NCBI GenBank assembly: GCA_017515595.1
Contig: JAFWFL010000061.1
Span: 1 to 34,118, forward strand
Length of the DNA: 34,118 bases
Source of the DNA: Coriobacteriales bacterium
GTDB taxonomy: Bacteria > Actinomycetota > Coriobacteriia > Coriobacteriales > UMGS124
Direction of reading: 5' to 3'
Shown here: positions 17,648 through 25,757 of the stretch, one piece after another
How positions within the stretch are numbered: position 1 is the first letter of the stretch
How the letters are laid out: each line of letters opens with the position of its first letter
Notes under the pieces: generated by a model
The model's database searches: none
What the model saw: the letters and a program-made list of their open reading frames with translations, nothing else
Told to the model about the DNA's origin: nothing
Made by a program: the position numbers and the translations under genes

Positions 17648-17835
17648 GTGCACAGATTTCTCTGATTCGTGACAACTCAAACGCATTTGAGTTGTCATAT
17701 TCTCTCCAATCAGCCCCCTATGCTGAGAAGTCCGCGCTTCTGACCTGCGTGTTCTTCTCAACATGAAATCGCACAGCTCCTCGAGTGACTACTCAAACGC
17801 ATTTGAGTAGTCATGAATCGCAAAAATCTGTGCAC
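17648..17835. repeat. Palindromic element G (family II)
   Basis: Two palindromes, GACAACTCAAA with its complement (17671-17696) and GACTACTCAAA with its complement (17787-17812), start 116 bp apart. Outside them are inverted GTGCACAGATTT/GATTC flanks. The conserved 25-bp family II centre lies at 17732-17756 on the minus strand, at the midpoint. The second palindrome differs from the first at mirrored positions (AAC to TAC), so base pairing is kept. Confidence 0.88.
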
Positions 17836-18005
17836 TGAGGTAATCGGGTCGGATATTCTGTTGCTTTAAGAAGCTCTATTTATGTTTCTGTTTGGGATTT
17901 TCTTTTGGCAATCTATGCAAAATCAGGTTTTAACAGGTACTATGTGTGCATCCCCGGTTTTTGTATCGAAGCAAAAATATGTTGCGATGGAGACGGGGGC
18001 AATAT

Positions 18006-19001
18006 ATGAAGTGTATTCTGAGTCATTTGACCGCTTACAGGCATTTGAGCGATTTTGCTGTAAAGCAGACCAAGAACAAGTTTGCAGCATACTGGGAACC
18101 TCTACGTATAGAAAAATATGCACGGGTTGCCAATCTGCAGGATGTTACTGCTCAATTGGGCAAATTGCCAAATGTGGATCTCGGGAATCTGCAAGTACCT
18201 CTCGATAAGGTTGATCTCCTTGTGGTTGATCCTCATAACAGAAGTAATGCCAAAGGTATTGTCAATCATATTGACGCAGATTTTGAACCAATATACGGTT
18301 CGTTAATAGAAGCGATGCCTAATGTATTTGTTGTATCTCCTGAGCTGCTCTTTTTGCAAATGGCAAGCGAATTTGAGAAGATTGATTTGATTGAATTTGG
18401 TTTTGAGCTTTGCGGAGGTTATAGCCTAAGCGCTTCTCATGAATATGGTTTTGTCAATAGATTTCCTCTGACCTCAGTCAAGAGAATTGATGCGTATCTT
18501 AAACGATGCAAACCATCAAATGCGGTTCATAGAGCAACAGAAGCACTGCGCCATGTGGCAGACCACTCGGCTTCACCAAGGGAAACAACGTTTGTTATGC
18601 TCGCAAGTCTTCCTTCGCGGGACGGTGGTTTTGGCTTGGAATTGCCTTGCATGAACTACAAAATTGAGCTTGATCATGCGGATAAATGGCGGAGGAACAA
18701 TTACTACTGCGATATATTTTGGCCAAAGCACAAACTGGCTGTTGAGTATTCAGGCACGCTTGTACACAACAAAGATAATCTTTTCTCAGATAATGAACGC
18801 GAAAACATTATTGAGCTTGAGAAGATCCGGGTTATACGTATTGACGCGCAGCAACTGTCCAATTACGAATCGCTCGAGATAGTTTTAACGAGAATAGCGC
18901 AGTATATGGGAATAAAATTCAGAAGACCGTCTCCCCAAACCATACAAAGGCGCGAGAATCTGAGATCATACCTCTACGGAACAAAGAGGGCTCCCCGTTA
19001 A
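18006..19001 (+). CDS. DUF559/Vsr-like nuclease-fold protein (AbiEi-like, tentative)
   Basis: About 331 residues. The C-terminal third shows a PD-(D/E)XK-like core: CDIFWPKHKLAVEYSG with Asp236 and Glu247, then HNKDNLFSDNEREN and RVIRIDAQQL, as in DUF559/Vsr-related proteins. The N-terminus, ILSHLTAYRH, resembles Coriobacteriia proteins of this type that begin with an ILSHxSAL-like string; on that basis I choose the ATG at 18006, not the in-frame one at 17946. The protein may be a toxin-antitoxin or defence component, but no partner gene is beside it. Its base composition looks more A+T-rich than its neighbours, and it is bracketed by mirrored elements G and H (H starts 10 bp after the stop), which suggests acquisition. 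From 17836 to 18005 I see no other gene. Confidence 0.65.
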   Translation: MKCILSHLTAYRHLSDFAVKQTKNKFAAYWEPLRIEKYARVANLQDVTAQLGKLPNVDLGNLQVPLDKVDLLVVDPHNRSNAKGIVNHIDADFEPIYGSLIEAMPNVFVVSPELLFLQMASEFEKIDLIEFGFELCGGYSLSASHEYGFVNRFPLTSVKRIDAYLKRCKPSNAVHRATEALRHVADHSASPRETTFVMLASLPSRDGGFGLELPCMNYKIELDHADKWRRNNYYCDIFWPKHKLAVEYSGTLVHNKDNLFSDNERENIIELEKIRVIRIDAQQLSNYESLEIVLTRIAQYMGIKFRRPSPQTIQRRENLRSYLYGTKRAPR

Positions 19002-19010
19002 TTCTGCGGT

Positions 19011-19201
19011 GTGCACAGTTTTTTGCGATTCATGACAACTCAAATGCATTTGAGTTGTCATGCGAGAAGCCGTGTGGCTTCATGCCGAGAAGAACGTCCA
19101 GGTCAGAAGCGCGGGCTTCTCGGCATGAGAGGTTGAATGGAGAGAACATGACAACTCAAATGCGTTTGAGTTGTCATGAATCAGAAAAATCCGTGCATTG
19201 G
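19011..19201. repeat. Palindromic element H (family II)
   Basis: Palindromes at 19034-19059 and 19150-19175 (GACAACTCAAA with its complement, TGCA or TGCG-type centre) start 116 bp apart, the same as in element G. The 25-bp centre lies at 19090-19114 on the plus strand and is enclosed by GCCGAGAAG...CTTCTCGGC. The outer flanks mirror those of G: the right end of H matches the left end of G, and the left end of H matches the right end of G. Confidence 0.88.
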
Positions 19202-19375
19202 GTGGGTCATGTTGCAATACTTGACCGTATGTTTTTCAGGAGATTGAATGAGTGATATTGCTTGTACGGTAATATCAGGAGTGTCCCCCACACCTTGTCC
19301 GAATCAAAACGTGGGTTTTATATGCGTTTGATAAATTGATGCATAATTTTCTTTCTGAGAAGCTGGGCTTGTGAT

Positions 19376-19381
19376 TATAAT
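19376..19381 (+). promoter_or_regulatory. -10 element before the symporter leader
   Basis: TATAAT within TTGTGATTATAAT, identical to the -10 context at 8018-8028. No good -35 is visible. The leader to the start codon would be about 200 bases. Confidence 0.5.
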
Positions 19382-19387
19382 GCGCAC

Positions 19388-19505
19388 ATCTGCAACGCGG
19401 GCCTGCGTAGGGCTTGCGGGTGCGTGGGTTGGCCAGGGGCGTCCGCATTTAGGCGAAGGAAGCGTCTTTTGAGCCACACGCTCAAATCAAAATCAACCTT
19501 ATAGT
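19388..19505 (+). other. G+C-rich transcribed leader of the symporter gene, unclassified
   Basis: This leader is markedly richer in G+C than the flanking intergenic DNA and holds short stems (ACGCGG/CTGCGT near 19394-19407; GAGC/GCTC near 19471-19483). I do not recognise a known riboswitch consensus. The stretch 19202-19375 shows no gene. Confidence 0.3.
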
Positions 19506-19589
19506 ATGTTGTTTGTGGGTTGTGTTTTGTTGCAAGTGTTGCGTGTTGTGCTCAAGTTGATTGGTTTCGAGAAAAAGGACGCGGTTTTT

Positions 19590-21221
19590 ATGGCTATCAA
19601 AATTATCCTCATCTTATGCTTTATTGCCATTGCCATTGGCGTTGGCATCTACACCCGCAAGCGCTCAAACAGCGTTGATGGCTTTGTACTGGGCGGACGC
19701 AATGTTGGTCCGTGGTTGAGCGCATTTGCTTATGGCACCGCATACTTCAGCGCGGTTGTATTTATTGGTTACGCAGGCCAGTTTGGTTGGAAGTACGGTA
19801 TCAGCGCCGTTTGGGCCGGTATTGGCAACGCTATCCTCGGCAGCCTTCTTGCCTGGTGGGTTCTGGGTCCCCGTACCCGCGAAATTACCCAGCGTCTGGG
19901 CGCCTCCACTATGCCCGAGTTCTTTGGTACACGTTATCAGAGCAAGGGTCTGCGCATCGCAGCAGCAGCTATTGTCTTTGTATTCCTTATCCCTTACACC
20001 GCGGGTGTCTATAACGGATTAAGCCGTCTGTTCGAGATGGCCTTTGGCCTGCCCTATGAGGCTTGCATTATTGGTATGGCGGTAGTTACCTGCATCTATG
20101 TTGTACTTGGCGGATACATGGCCACCGTTGTGAATGACTTCTTACAAGGCATTGTTATGCTCTTGGGAATCTCGGCCGTTATCATTGCCGTACTTGAGAA
20201 TAACGGCGGCCTGAGCCAGGCAATTATTACACTTTCGCAGGTAGAACCTACCGTTGGCGACCCGGCTTACTATGGCGCCATTCAGGGCGAATTTGTAAGT
20301 ATGTTTGGTCCGGACCTCTTTAACCTGCTGGGCGTTGTAGTGCTTACCAGCCTTGGTACCTGGGGTCTTCCGCAAATGGTTCAAAAGTTCTATGCGATTA
20401 AGACCGGTCCCGCCATTAAGCAGGGCGCTATTATTTCTACTGTCTTCGCTTTTGTGATCGCCGGCGGCAGCTACTTCTTGGGCGGTTTTGGCCGTCTGTA
20501 TGCAGACAGCATTGCATACAACCCCACTACCGGACTTCCCATTTATGACTCGATTATCCCCACCATGCTCGGCACACTCCCTGATATACTCATTGGCCTT
20601 GTGATTGTTTTGGTGCTCTCGGCATCCATGAGCACCCTGAGCTCGCTCGTGCTTACCTCGAGCTCGGTTCTTACGCTCGACATGATTAAGAACAATGTCA
20701 TTAAAGATATGAGCGAGAAGCGCCAGGTTATTTGGATGCGTGCACTTATTGTGGTATTTGTTGCCATCAGCGCAGGTATTGCCCTTGTACAGTACAACAG
20801 CTCAATCACCTTTATTGCACAGCTCATGGGCTACAGCTGGGGCGCTTTGGCCGGCGCTTTCTTGGGGCCATTCCTTTGGGGTCTCTACAGCAAGCGCATC
20901 AGCAAGGCAGCCGTATGGGCAAGCTTCTTATTTGGCGTATGCCTGACCGTTGCAAACATGATCTTTGGATTCATTGCTTCTCCCATTAACTGCGGCGCTC
21001 TTACCATGCTCGCAAGCCTGGTTATTGTACCTATTGTAAGCCTTGTTACCCCGAGTGTTCCCTTTGAGATGCATCCGCCGCAACCCACGAGCGCAACTGA
21101 CCGTGAGATTGAGGCCAACATTCTTCCCGCCGGCTCAAGCATTGAGCCCATCCCTGCCGAGGCTCTCGCTCAAAAGCCGCAAGCTGCAGATATCGCCGGC
21201 AACCTGGTAGACAAAGACTAA
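19590..21221 (+). CDS. Sodium:solute symporter (SSF family)
   Basis: A 543-residue polytopic protein with about 13 hydrophobic segments. The N-terminal YTRKRSNSVDGFVLGGRNVGPWLSAFAYG region and the GTWGLPQMVQKFYAIK segment are characteristic of the SSF (PutP/PanF-type) family, sodium-coupled importers of organic acids, amino acids or vitamins. The substrate cannot be read; supply of an electron acceptor or carbon source for the nearby reductases is a possibility by context only. AAAGGA 10 bases upstream favours the MAIKII start at 19590 over an in-frame ATG at 19506. The last 50 residues form a Pro/Ala-rich cytoplasmic tail. A strong terminator follows. Confidence 0.87.
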   Translation: MAIKIILILCFIAIAIGVGIYTRKRSNSVDGFVLGGRNVGPWLSAFAYGTAYFSAVVFIGYAGQFGWKYGISAVWAGIGNAILGSLLAWWVLGPRTREITQRLGASTMPEFFGTRYQSKGLRIAAAAIVFVFLIPYTAGVYNGLSRLFEMAFGLPYEACIIGMAVVTCIYVVLGGYMATVVNDFLQGIVMLLGISAVIIAVLENNGGLSQAIITLSQVEPTVGDPAYYGAIQGEFVSMFGPDLFNLLGVVVLTSLGTWGLPQMVQKFYAIKTGPAIKQGAIISTVFAFVIAGGSYFLGGFGRLYADSIAYNPTTGLPIYDSIIPTMLGTLPDILIGLVIVLVLSASMSTLSSLVLTSSSVLTLDMIKNNVIKDMSEKRQVIWMRALIVVFVAISAGIALVQYNSSITFIAQLMGYSWGALAGAFLGPFLWGLYSKRISKAAVWASFLFGVCLTVANMIFGFIASPINCGALTMLASLVIVPIVSLVTPSVPFEMHPPQPTSATDREIEANILPAGSSIEPIPAEALAQKPQAADIAGNLVDKD

Positions 21222-21256
21222 ACGACTCTCGGTTTTATAATATTCCCGCGTCCTTT

Positions 21257-21300
21257 AAGCCCCGCACCTGCGAAGAAGAACCGCAGGAGCGGGGCTTTTT
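21257..21300 (+). terminator. Rho-independent terminator of the symporter gene
   Basis: A 16-bp stem with one bulge (21257-21272 with 21282-21297, AAGCCCCGC/GCGGGGCTT) is followed by TTTTT. Confidence 0.88.
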
Positions 21301-21357
21301 GGTGTAACTTGTGCACGAGGGTAGTTTTGGATAATGTGGCAGAGTGTATCGCGGGAC

Positions 21358-21399
21358 AAAAACGGGCTTCTCGGCAATTTGATTTTGCCGAGAAGCCCG
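21358..21399 (-). terminator. Terminator of the flavodiiron gene
   Basis: Perfect 15-bp arms (21363-21377, 21385-21399) of the GCCGAGAAGCCCG type; on the minus strand a T-run follows. The same stem sequence recurs at several other terminators in the window. Confidence 0.82.
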
Positions 21400-21434
21400 C
21401 TCAGGATTTTATGCTGTTACTAAAAACTTACCGC

Positions 21435-23009
21435 TTAACCTTCGATTTTCTCGAACATGTCGGGGCCTTGGCCGCAGATGGGGCACTTGAAGTCCTCGGG
21501 GAGGGCGTCTCCCTCAACCTCGACCTCATAACCGCAGATCTTGCACTTCCACTTGGTGGTAGCGGCGCCTTCGGCAATCTCGACCTTCTCGGCGGCTTCT
21601 ACGGTGCCGGCGAGAGGCTGGGCGTTATTGCTGTTTGCGGCAATGGCGGTGTTGAGTGACTTGTCACCAAGGACGCTTGCGGCGATGGCGCCGGCGAGGG
21701 CACGCAGGGCCTCAACGTTCTCGGTGCTTGTGGTAGAACGGAGGGTTACCAGGTCGCCGACTTGGAACATGTTGGGCATGGTAGCTACAATGTCCTGCAT
21801 GAGCTGGCCTGATGCGGGAGACCATGAGCCGTTCTCAACAAAGCTCACGCAACGGTTCTGCATGTTGTGAACTACGAGGTCATTGAGGAAGTTCTTCATG
21901 GGGGTAAAGATGCCCATGTTGTAGGTGACGCTCGCAAATACCAGGTGGCTGCAGCGGAATGCCTCGGCGATGAGGTAGCTGACATGAGTCTTGCTTACGT
22001 CGTATACCTTGACGTTGTCAACACCGGCCTGGGAGATTTGGCTCGCAAGGATGTTGGCTGCGTTCTCGGTGCCGCCGTAGATTGAGCCGTAGAAAATCGC
22101 AACGGCGTTGTCCTCGGGGATGTAACGGCTCCACTTGTCATACTTGTCAATGATCCAGCCCAGATCCTGACGCCACATGGGGCCGTGGGTTGAGCAAAGC
22201 ATGGTAATGTCGAGAGTTGCGGCCTTCTTGAGAACATCCTGAACCTGCGGGCCGTACTTGCCTACAATGTTGCAGAAGTAGCGGCGGGCCTCGTCAAGCC
22301 AGGTCTCCTGGAAGTTAACCTGGTCAGCGAAGATGTTGCCGTCAAGAGCGTTGAATGAACCAAATGCATCAGCGCAGAAGAGCACGCCTGTGGTGGCATC
22401 AAAGGTTACCATAACCTCAGGCCAGTGAACCATGGGGGCTTCTACAAAGGCGAGTGTATGAGCGCCGGTGGTAAGGGTGTCGCCCTCGGCAACAATAAGA
22501 GCGCGGTCAGAAATGTCTATCTCAAAGAACTGTTTAATAAGAGCGGCGCTCATGGCGGTGGTAACTACCGTTGCATTGGGGAAGTTGGTGAGCACCTGGC
22601 TAATGGCGCTTGCGTGGTCGGGCTCCATGTGGTTGACTACGAGGTAGTCAAGGTCGCGGCCGTCGAGAACGGCATAGACATTCTCAAAATACTGGCCCCA
22701 GACCGAGCGGTCTACCGTGTCAAAAAGCACGGTCTTCTCGTCAAGCAGGATGTATGAGTTGTAGGCAACACCCTGGGACAGAGGATATACATTCTCGAAC
22801 AAAGCAATACGCTTATCGCTTGCGCCTACCCACCAAAGGTCATCGGTAAGCTGACGGGCGTTGGCTTTGCCGCTAAAGAGATCATTGCCTCCTACGCGCT
22901 TGGCGGCTTCATCTGCGCTTGCTGACTCTACACGCAGTGCATTCAGTGCAGCCAGAGCCGCAACACCGCCTGCAGTAGCCTTAACGAACCCTCTCCTTGT
23001 TGCTTCCAT
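21435..23009 (-). CDS. Flavodiiron protein fused to rubredoxin, with N-terminal Tat-like signal
   Basis: A 524-residue flavorubredoxin. After an N-terminal signal (ATRRGFVKATAGG, about residues 3-34) come the metallo-beta-lactamase diiron domain with all ligands (His127, Glu129, Asp131, His132, His195, Asp214, His275), a flavodoxin-like FMN domain beginning IFYGSIYGGTENAA near 305, and a C-terminal rubredoxin with Cys489, Cys492, Cys509 and Cys512. Such proteins reduce O2 to water or NO to N2O, drawing electrons through rubredoxin to FMN. They are normally cytoplasmic; the twin-arginine signal here predicts export of the folded cofactor-loaded protein, which is unusual. AAAGGAGG placed before ATG 23009 supports this start over one at 23045. 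It is alone in its transcript. Confidence 0.9.
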   Translation of the reverse strand: MEATRRGFVKATAGGVAALAALNALRVESASADEAAKRVGGNDLFSGKANARQLTDDLWWVGASDKRIALFENVYPLSQGVAYNSYILLDEKTVLFDTVDRSVWGQYFENVYAVLDGRDLDYLVVNHMEPDHASAISQVLTNFPNATVVTTAMSAALIKQFFEIDISDRALIVAEGDTLTTGAHTLAFVEAPMVHWPEVMVTFDATTGVLFCADAFGSFNALDGNIFADQVNFQETWLDEARRYFCNIVGKYGPQVQDVLKKAATLDITMLCSTHGPMWRQDLGWIIDKYDKWSRYIPEDNAVAIFYGSIYGGTENAANILASQISQAGVDNVKVYDVSKTHVSYLIAEAFRCSHLVFASVTYNMGIFTPMKNFLNDLVVHNMQNRCVSFVENGSWSPASGQLMQDIVATMPNMFQVGDLVTLRSTTSTENVEALRALAGAIAASVLGDKSLNTAIAANSNNAQPLAGTVEAAEKVEIAEGAATTKWKCKICGYEVEVEGDALPEDFKCPICGQGPDMFEKIEG

Positions 23010-23066
23010 AATGGTTCCTCCTTTTGGTTCATTTGCTCTCCGCAAAAATGGCTGAACATGTCATAT

Positions 23067-23095
23067 ATTGTAGCGTGTTCCCGTGCGCTTCTCAA
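23067..23095 (-). promoter_or_regulatory. Promoter of the flavodiiron gene
   Basis: Minus strand TTGAGA (23090-23095) and TACAAT (23067-23072) are separated by exactly 17 bp, 58 bp before the start codon. Confidence 0.7.
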
Positions 23096-23120
23096 CTAAG
23101 TAACTCAGTGTATACCTAAC

Positions 23121-23909
23121 TCAGTGTCTGCCCAAAACCTCGAGGGCGCCGCTGATAAGAGCGCTAATGAAGTCGTCTGAGCCGGAGTTTTTGGTGCTTG
23201 CTGAGGTTGTTTGCGTGCTAAAGATGCCTCCGGGGAAGCCCGAACCTTGCGAAGCATCAGGCGGCTGAGGGAGTTCTCCCTTGAGGATACCCATAACAAC
23301 CTTCTTGGTGTTGGTATCTGCGTCGCGGTAAAGCTCAACGAGCTTTTTCTCGGTAGCTGTGACCTTAAGCGAAGTGCCGCTGCTCGAAGATGTGGTTGTC
23401 TTTTTGGCAGTCGTGGATTTAGTAGCTGAGCCGGTGGTTGTCTTTTTGGTTGAACTTGCGGTTGACTTGCCGGCAGTAGATTTGCTGGCTGTTGTTTTGC
23501 TGGCTGTGCTCTTACTTGCAGATGTCTTGCTTGTGCTGCTTGCTTTAGTGCCCGTGGTCTTCTTAGCCGTAGAGCTTGTCGTGGTCTTTTTTGCTGTGGA
23601 GCTCGAGGTTGTTTTCTTTGCTGCCGAGGAACCCGTTGTGGTCTTTTTAGCAGTTGTACCGGAAGAACTTGTGGTTTTCTTTGCGGTTGTGCTCACGTTT
23701 TTGGGAGCATTGAGCAAAGACGTTTGGGTGACATCGGTTGCCTTCGCAATTTGCTTGAGCTGGGCTTGGGTAAAGTCGACTTCTCCGCGTTCGAGTTTAC
23801 CGACGTCTGCCGCAGTTGCACCGGTGACCTTGCGGGCAAGCTGTTCCTGGGTAAGACCTTTTGCGGTACGAGCTTCTTTTACCAGTGTTCCGACCTTCTT
23901 TTGCGCCAT
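23121..23909 (-). CDS. XRE-family HTH protein with long Lys/Ser/Thr-rich linker
   Basis: A 262-residue protein. Residues 5-65 form a cro/C1-type helix-turn-helix (VKEARTAKGLTQEQLARKV, LERGEVDFTQAQLKQIAKA). Residues about 71-190 are a low-complexity linker of AKKTT and ASKSTA units, very basic and resembling histone H1-like tails. A short C-terminal domain, about 195-262, contains VTATEKKLVELYRDAD and ends in an amphipathic helix. DNA binding is likely, and the linker could bind DNA nonspecifically, so a nucleoid-associated regulator is plausible. AAGGAGG precedes the ATG. The repeats make the linker length prone to slippage. Its targets are unknown. Confidence 0.82.
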   Translation of the reverse strand: MAQKKVGTLVKEARTAKGLTQEQLARKVTGATAADVGKLERGEVDFTQAQLKQIAKATDVTQTSLLNAPKNVSTTAKKTTSSSGTTAKKTTTGSSAAKKTTSSSTAKKTTTSSTAKKTTGTKASSTSKTSASKSTASKTTASKSTAGKSTASSTKKTTTGSATKSTTAKKTTTSSSSGTSLKVTATEKKLVELYRDADTNTKKVVMGILKGELPQPPDASQGSGFPGGIFSTQTTSASTKNSGSDDFISALISGALEVLGRH

Positions 23910-24205
23910 GGTACATCCTCCTTAGATAGGTTGGCAGCACGTCACGATTCCGCATACCAAAAGGACAAGCCCAATGATTCCGCCTCTAAGGCCAAACTCG
24001 CTCAGGAAGTTTGGCAGGCACATGAGTCTGCCTTTCGCACGCTTTTGGAGCACTTATAGCATCACGTAAAAAGCATACCACAAACACATGCCATGATTTA
24101 TACTTATCGCTGATTTACTATGCATTCGGAGCAGTTTTTCTAAAACGATATGATGTTTGGGAGACCTCATACGTTTTTGGCCCCACGTTTTGAGGAGAGA
24201 AAGTT

Positions 24206-24568
24206 ATGCGTCTTGCAATTCCGAGTGAGACTGATCAGGGTCTCGAAAGCATGAGGAGCGGCCACTTTGGCCACTGCCCGTATTTTACCATCTGCACTAT
24301 TGAAGACGGCAAGATCACCAAGGTCGAGAGCGTCAAGAACGTAGAACATGACGCTGTGGGTTGCGGAGGAGTTATCGATTTTGCCTGCACCCTCAATCTT
24401 GATGCAATTCTCACCATTGGCATGGGCCGTCCGCCGTTTATGCGCTTTACCCAGGCGGGTATTGACGTATACAGCGAGCGTATGTATGCCAAAGTAGGCG
24501 ACGCCGCCAACGCATTTGCCGCCGGTAAATGCATCCACATGCGCCTTGACGAGACTTGTGAACACTAA
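24206..24568 (+). CDS. NifX/NifB-C-terminal-like (dinitrogenase iron-molybdenum cofactor) domain protein
   Basis: A 120-residue, single-domain protein: MRLAIPSE start, RSGHFGHCPYFTICTIEDGKI, then DAVGCGG and a LDAILTIGMGRPPF turn, all typical of the NifX/NifB C-terminal family. In nitrogen fixers these bind iron-sulfur/molybdenum cofactor precursors; in other anaerobes small members are of uncertain role, perhaps metal-cluster handling. No nif gene is nearby. GAGGAG before the ATG supports the start. It converges with hslO, with a very long inverted repeat between them. Confidence 0.85.
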   Translation: MRLAIPSETDQGLESMRSGHFGHCPYFTICTIEDGKITKVESVKNVEHDAVGCGGVIDFACTLNLDAILTIGMGRPPFMRFTQAGIDVYSERMYAKVGDAANAFAAGKCIHMRLDETCEH

Positions 24569-24581
24569 GATCACCTGCTGA

Positions 24582-24722
24582 GTGACAGGGAACAGGTCAG
24601 CTTCATATTTAAGAAGAAGGCAGGTATACATGCCATCCTCCGCTTTCGCTTCATAAAAACGCTTCGGATGGAATGTATACCTGCCTTCTTCTTAAATATG
24701 AAGCTGACCTGTTCCCTGTCAC
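24582..24722. repeat. 57-bp-arm inverted repeat between convergent genes
   Basis: Left arm 24582-24638 and right arm 24666-24722 are reverse complements with a single mismatch; the loop is 27 bases. The right end is followed on the plus strand by a T-rich stretch, so it could serve as terminator for the NifX-like gene and, in reverse, for hslO. The arms are far longer than any terminator needs. Confidence 0.92.
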
Positions 24723-24736
24723 ACGCCCTTTTTACT

Positions 24737-25654
24737 TTATTTTGCTTCTTTGAGAAGCTGTTTTATTTCGTTTACTTCAAAAGTATATTTGTTGTTGCAG
24801 AAGTTGCATACGAGCTCTACAGGTTTGTTCTCGTCTATTAGCTTTTGTAGTTCTTCGGCACCCAGGGTTATGAGCACTTTTTGCGTGCGCTCGTGTGTGC
24901 AGTTGCAATAAAACTTGAGCGGGGAGACCTCCATGGGTTTAAAGTCGAGGCCCTCTAAGGCGTGTTCGAGAATACCTATAGGAGTAAGGCCCGCTTCGAG
25001 CATATCGGTTACAGATGTTATTTTTGAGAGACTCTCTTCGAGCTTGGGGAGAATGGCCTCGTCATAGCCGGGGAGGAGCTGGATAATAAAGCCGCCGGCC
25101 TGGCGAACATTAAGATCAGTGTCCACAAGGACGCCTGCGCCTACAGATGTTGGTACCTGTTCGCTCATGACAAAGTATTCGGCAACATCGTCGCCAATTT
25201 CGCCGGTTACAAGGTCAAGCTGGCTCGAATACGGCTCGCCCCAGGGCTGGTCCTGAATAACCGTGAGAGTTCCCTGTCCCAGAGCTCCTCCAACGTCGAG
25301 TTTTCCGTTGCTCTTGAGAGGTATCCATACATCAGGGTTCGCGGCATAGCCTTTGACATGACCCAGAGAATCGGCCGTTACGGTGAGGCCGCCAATAGGA
25401 CCGTCTCCTCTGATGGCGAGTGTCATGAGTTCACCCTCGTCTTTGAGCATTGAGCCCATCATGGCGCCAACGGTGAGCAAGCGTCCCAAAGCCGCGGTTA
25501 CCACGGGGCTTGTATGATGCCGGTCATGCGCTTCCTGGACGGTATGCAGGGTAATTGTTGCAAAAGCACGAATCATCCCGTTGGCCGCCGTACCGCGCAC
25601 AATGTAATCAGAGCCGTTGAGCTCTGCGATTTGTTGTTCAATTTCAGTACTCAT
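24737..25654 (-). CDS. hslO: Hsp33, redox-regulated chaperonin
   Basis: A 305-residue protein matching Hsp33 along its length: YIVRGTAANGMIRAF start, GPIGGLTVTAD, and the C-terminal redox switch with Cys250-X-Cys252 and Cys283-X2-Cys286, which bind zinc when reduced and release it on oxidation to turn on holdase activity. It is cytoplasmic and protects proteins during oxidative unfolding, fitting an anaerobe that also has a flavodiiron protein. It lies 103 bp downstream of the phosphoesterase gene on the same strand, but a terminator separates them. All key residues are intact. Confidence 0.95.
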   Translation of the reverse strand: MSTEIEQQIAELNGSDYIVRGTAANGMIRAFATITLHTVQEAHDRHHTSPVVTAALGRLLTVGAMMGSMLKDEGELMTLAIRGDGPIGGLTVTADSLGHVKGYAANPDVWIPLKSNGKLDVGGALGQGTLTVIQDQPWGEPYSSQLDLVTGEIGDDVAEYFVMSEQVPTSVGAGVLVDTDLNVRQAGGFIIQLLPGYDEAILPKLEESLSKITSVTDMLEAGLTPIGILEHALEGLDFKPMEVSPLKFYCNCTHERTQKVLITLGAEELQKLIDENKPVELVCNFCNNKYTFEVNEIKQLLKEAK

Positions 25655-25711
25655 ATAATGTCACTTCACCCAAAAACCTAAGCTGTCAGTAAAAATCGCC
25701 CTATTGTACCC

Positions 25712-25753
25712 AAAACCGGAAACCTGACAAAAGGTCAGGCCTTTTGTCAGGTT
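25712..25753 (-). terminator. Terminator of the phosphoesterase gene
   Basis: Perfect 14-bp arms (25721-25734 and 25740-25753, AACCTGACAAAAGG) with a 5-base loop. On the minus strand GGTTTT follows. Confidence 0.8.
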
Positions 25754-25757
25754 AACA

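Noticed and set aside
17882-18208. Overlapping frame at the start of the nuclease-fold gene
   Set aside because: No domain or continuity is seen; the frame from 18006 reads into recognisable motifs.
19388-19505. SRP RNA, 6S RNA or TPP/cobalamin riboswitch in the symporter leader
   Set aside because: None of the conserved strings of these RNAs could be found, so it is listed only as an unclassified leader.
23359-23925. Val/Leu-rich plus-strand frame opposite the XRE gene, looking like a membrane protein
   Set aside because: It is the antisense of the Lys/Thr repeats; the minus frame has a helix-turn-helix and a good ribosome-binding site.
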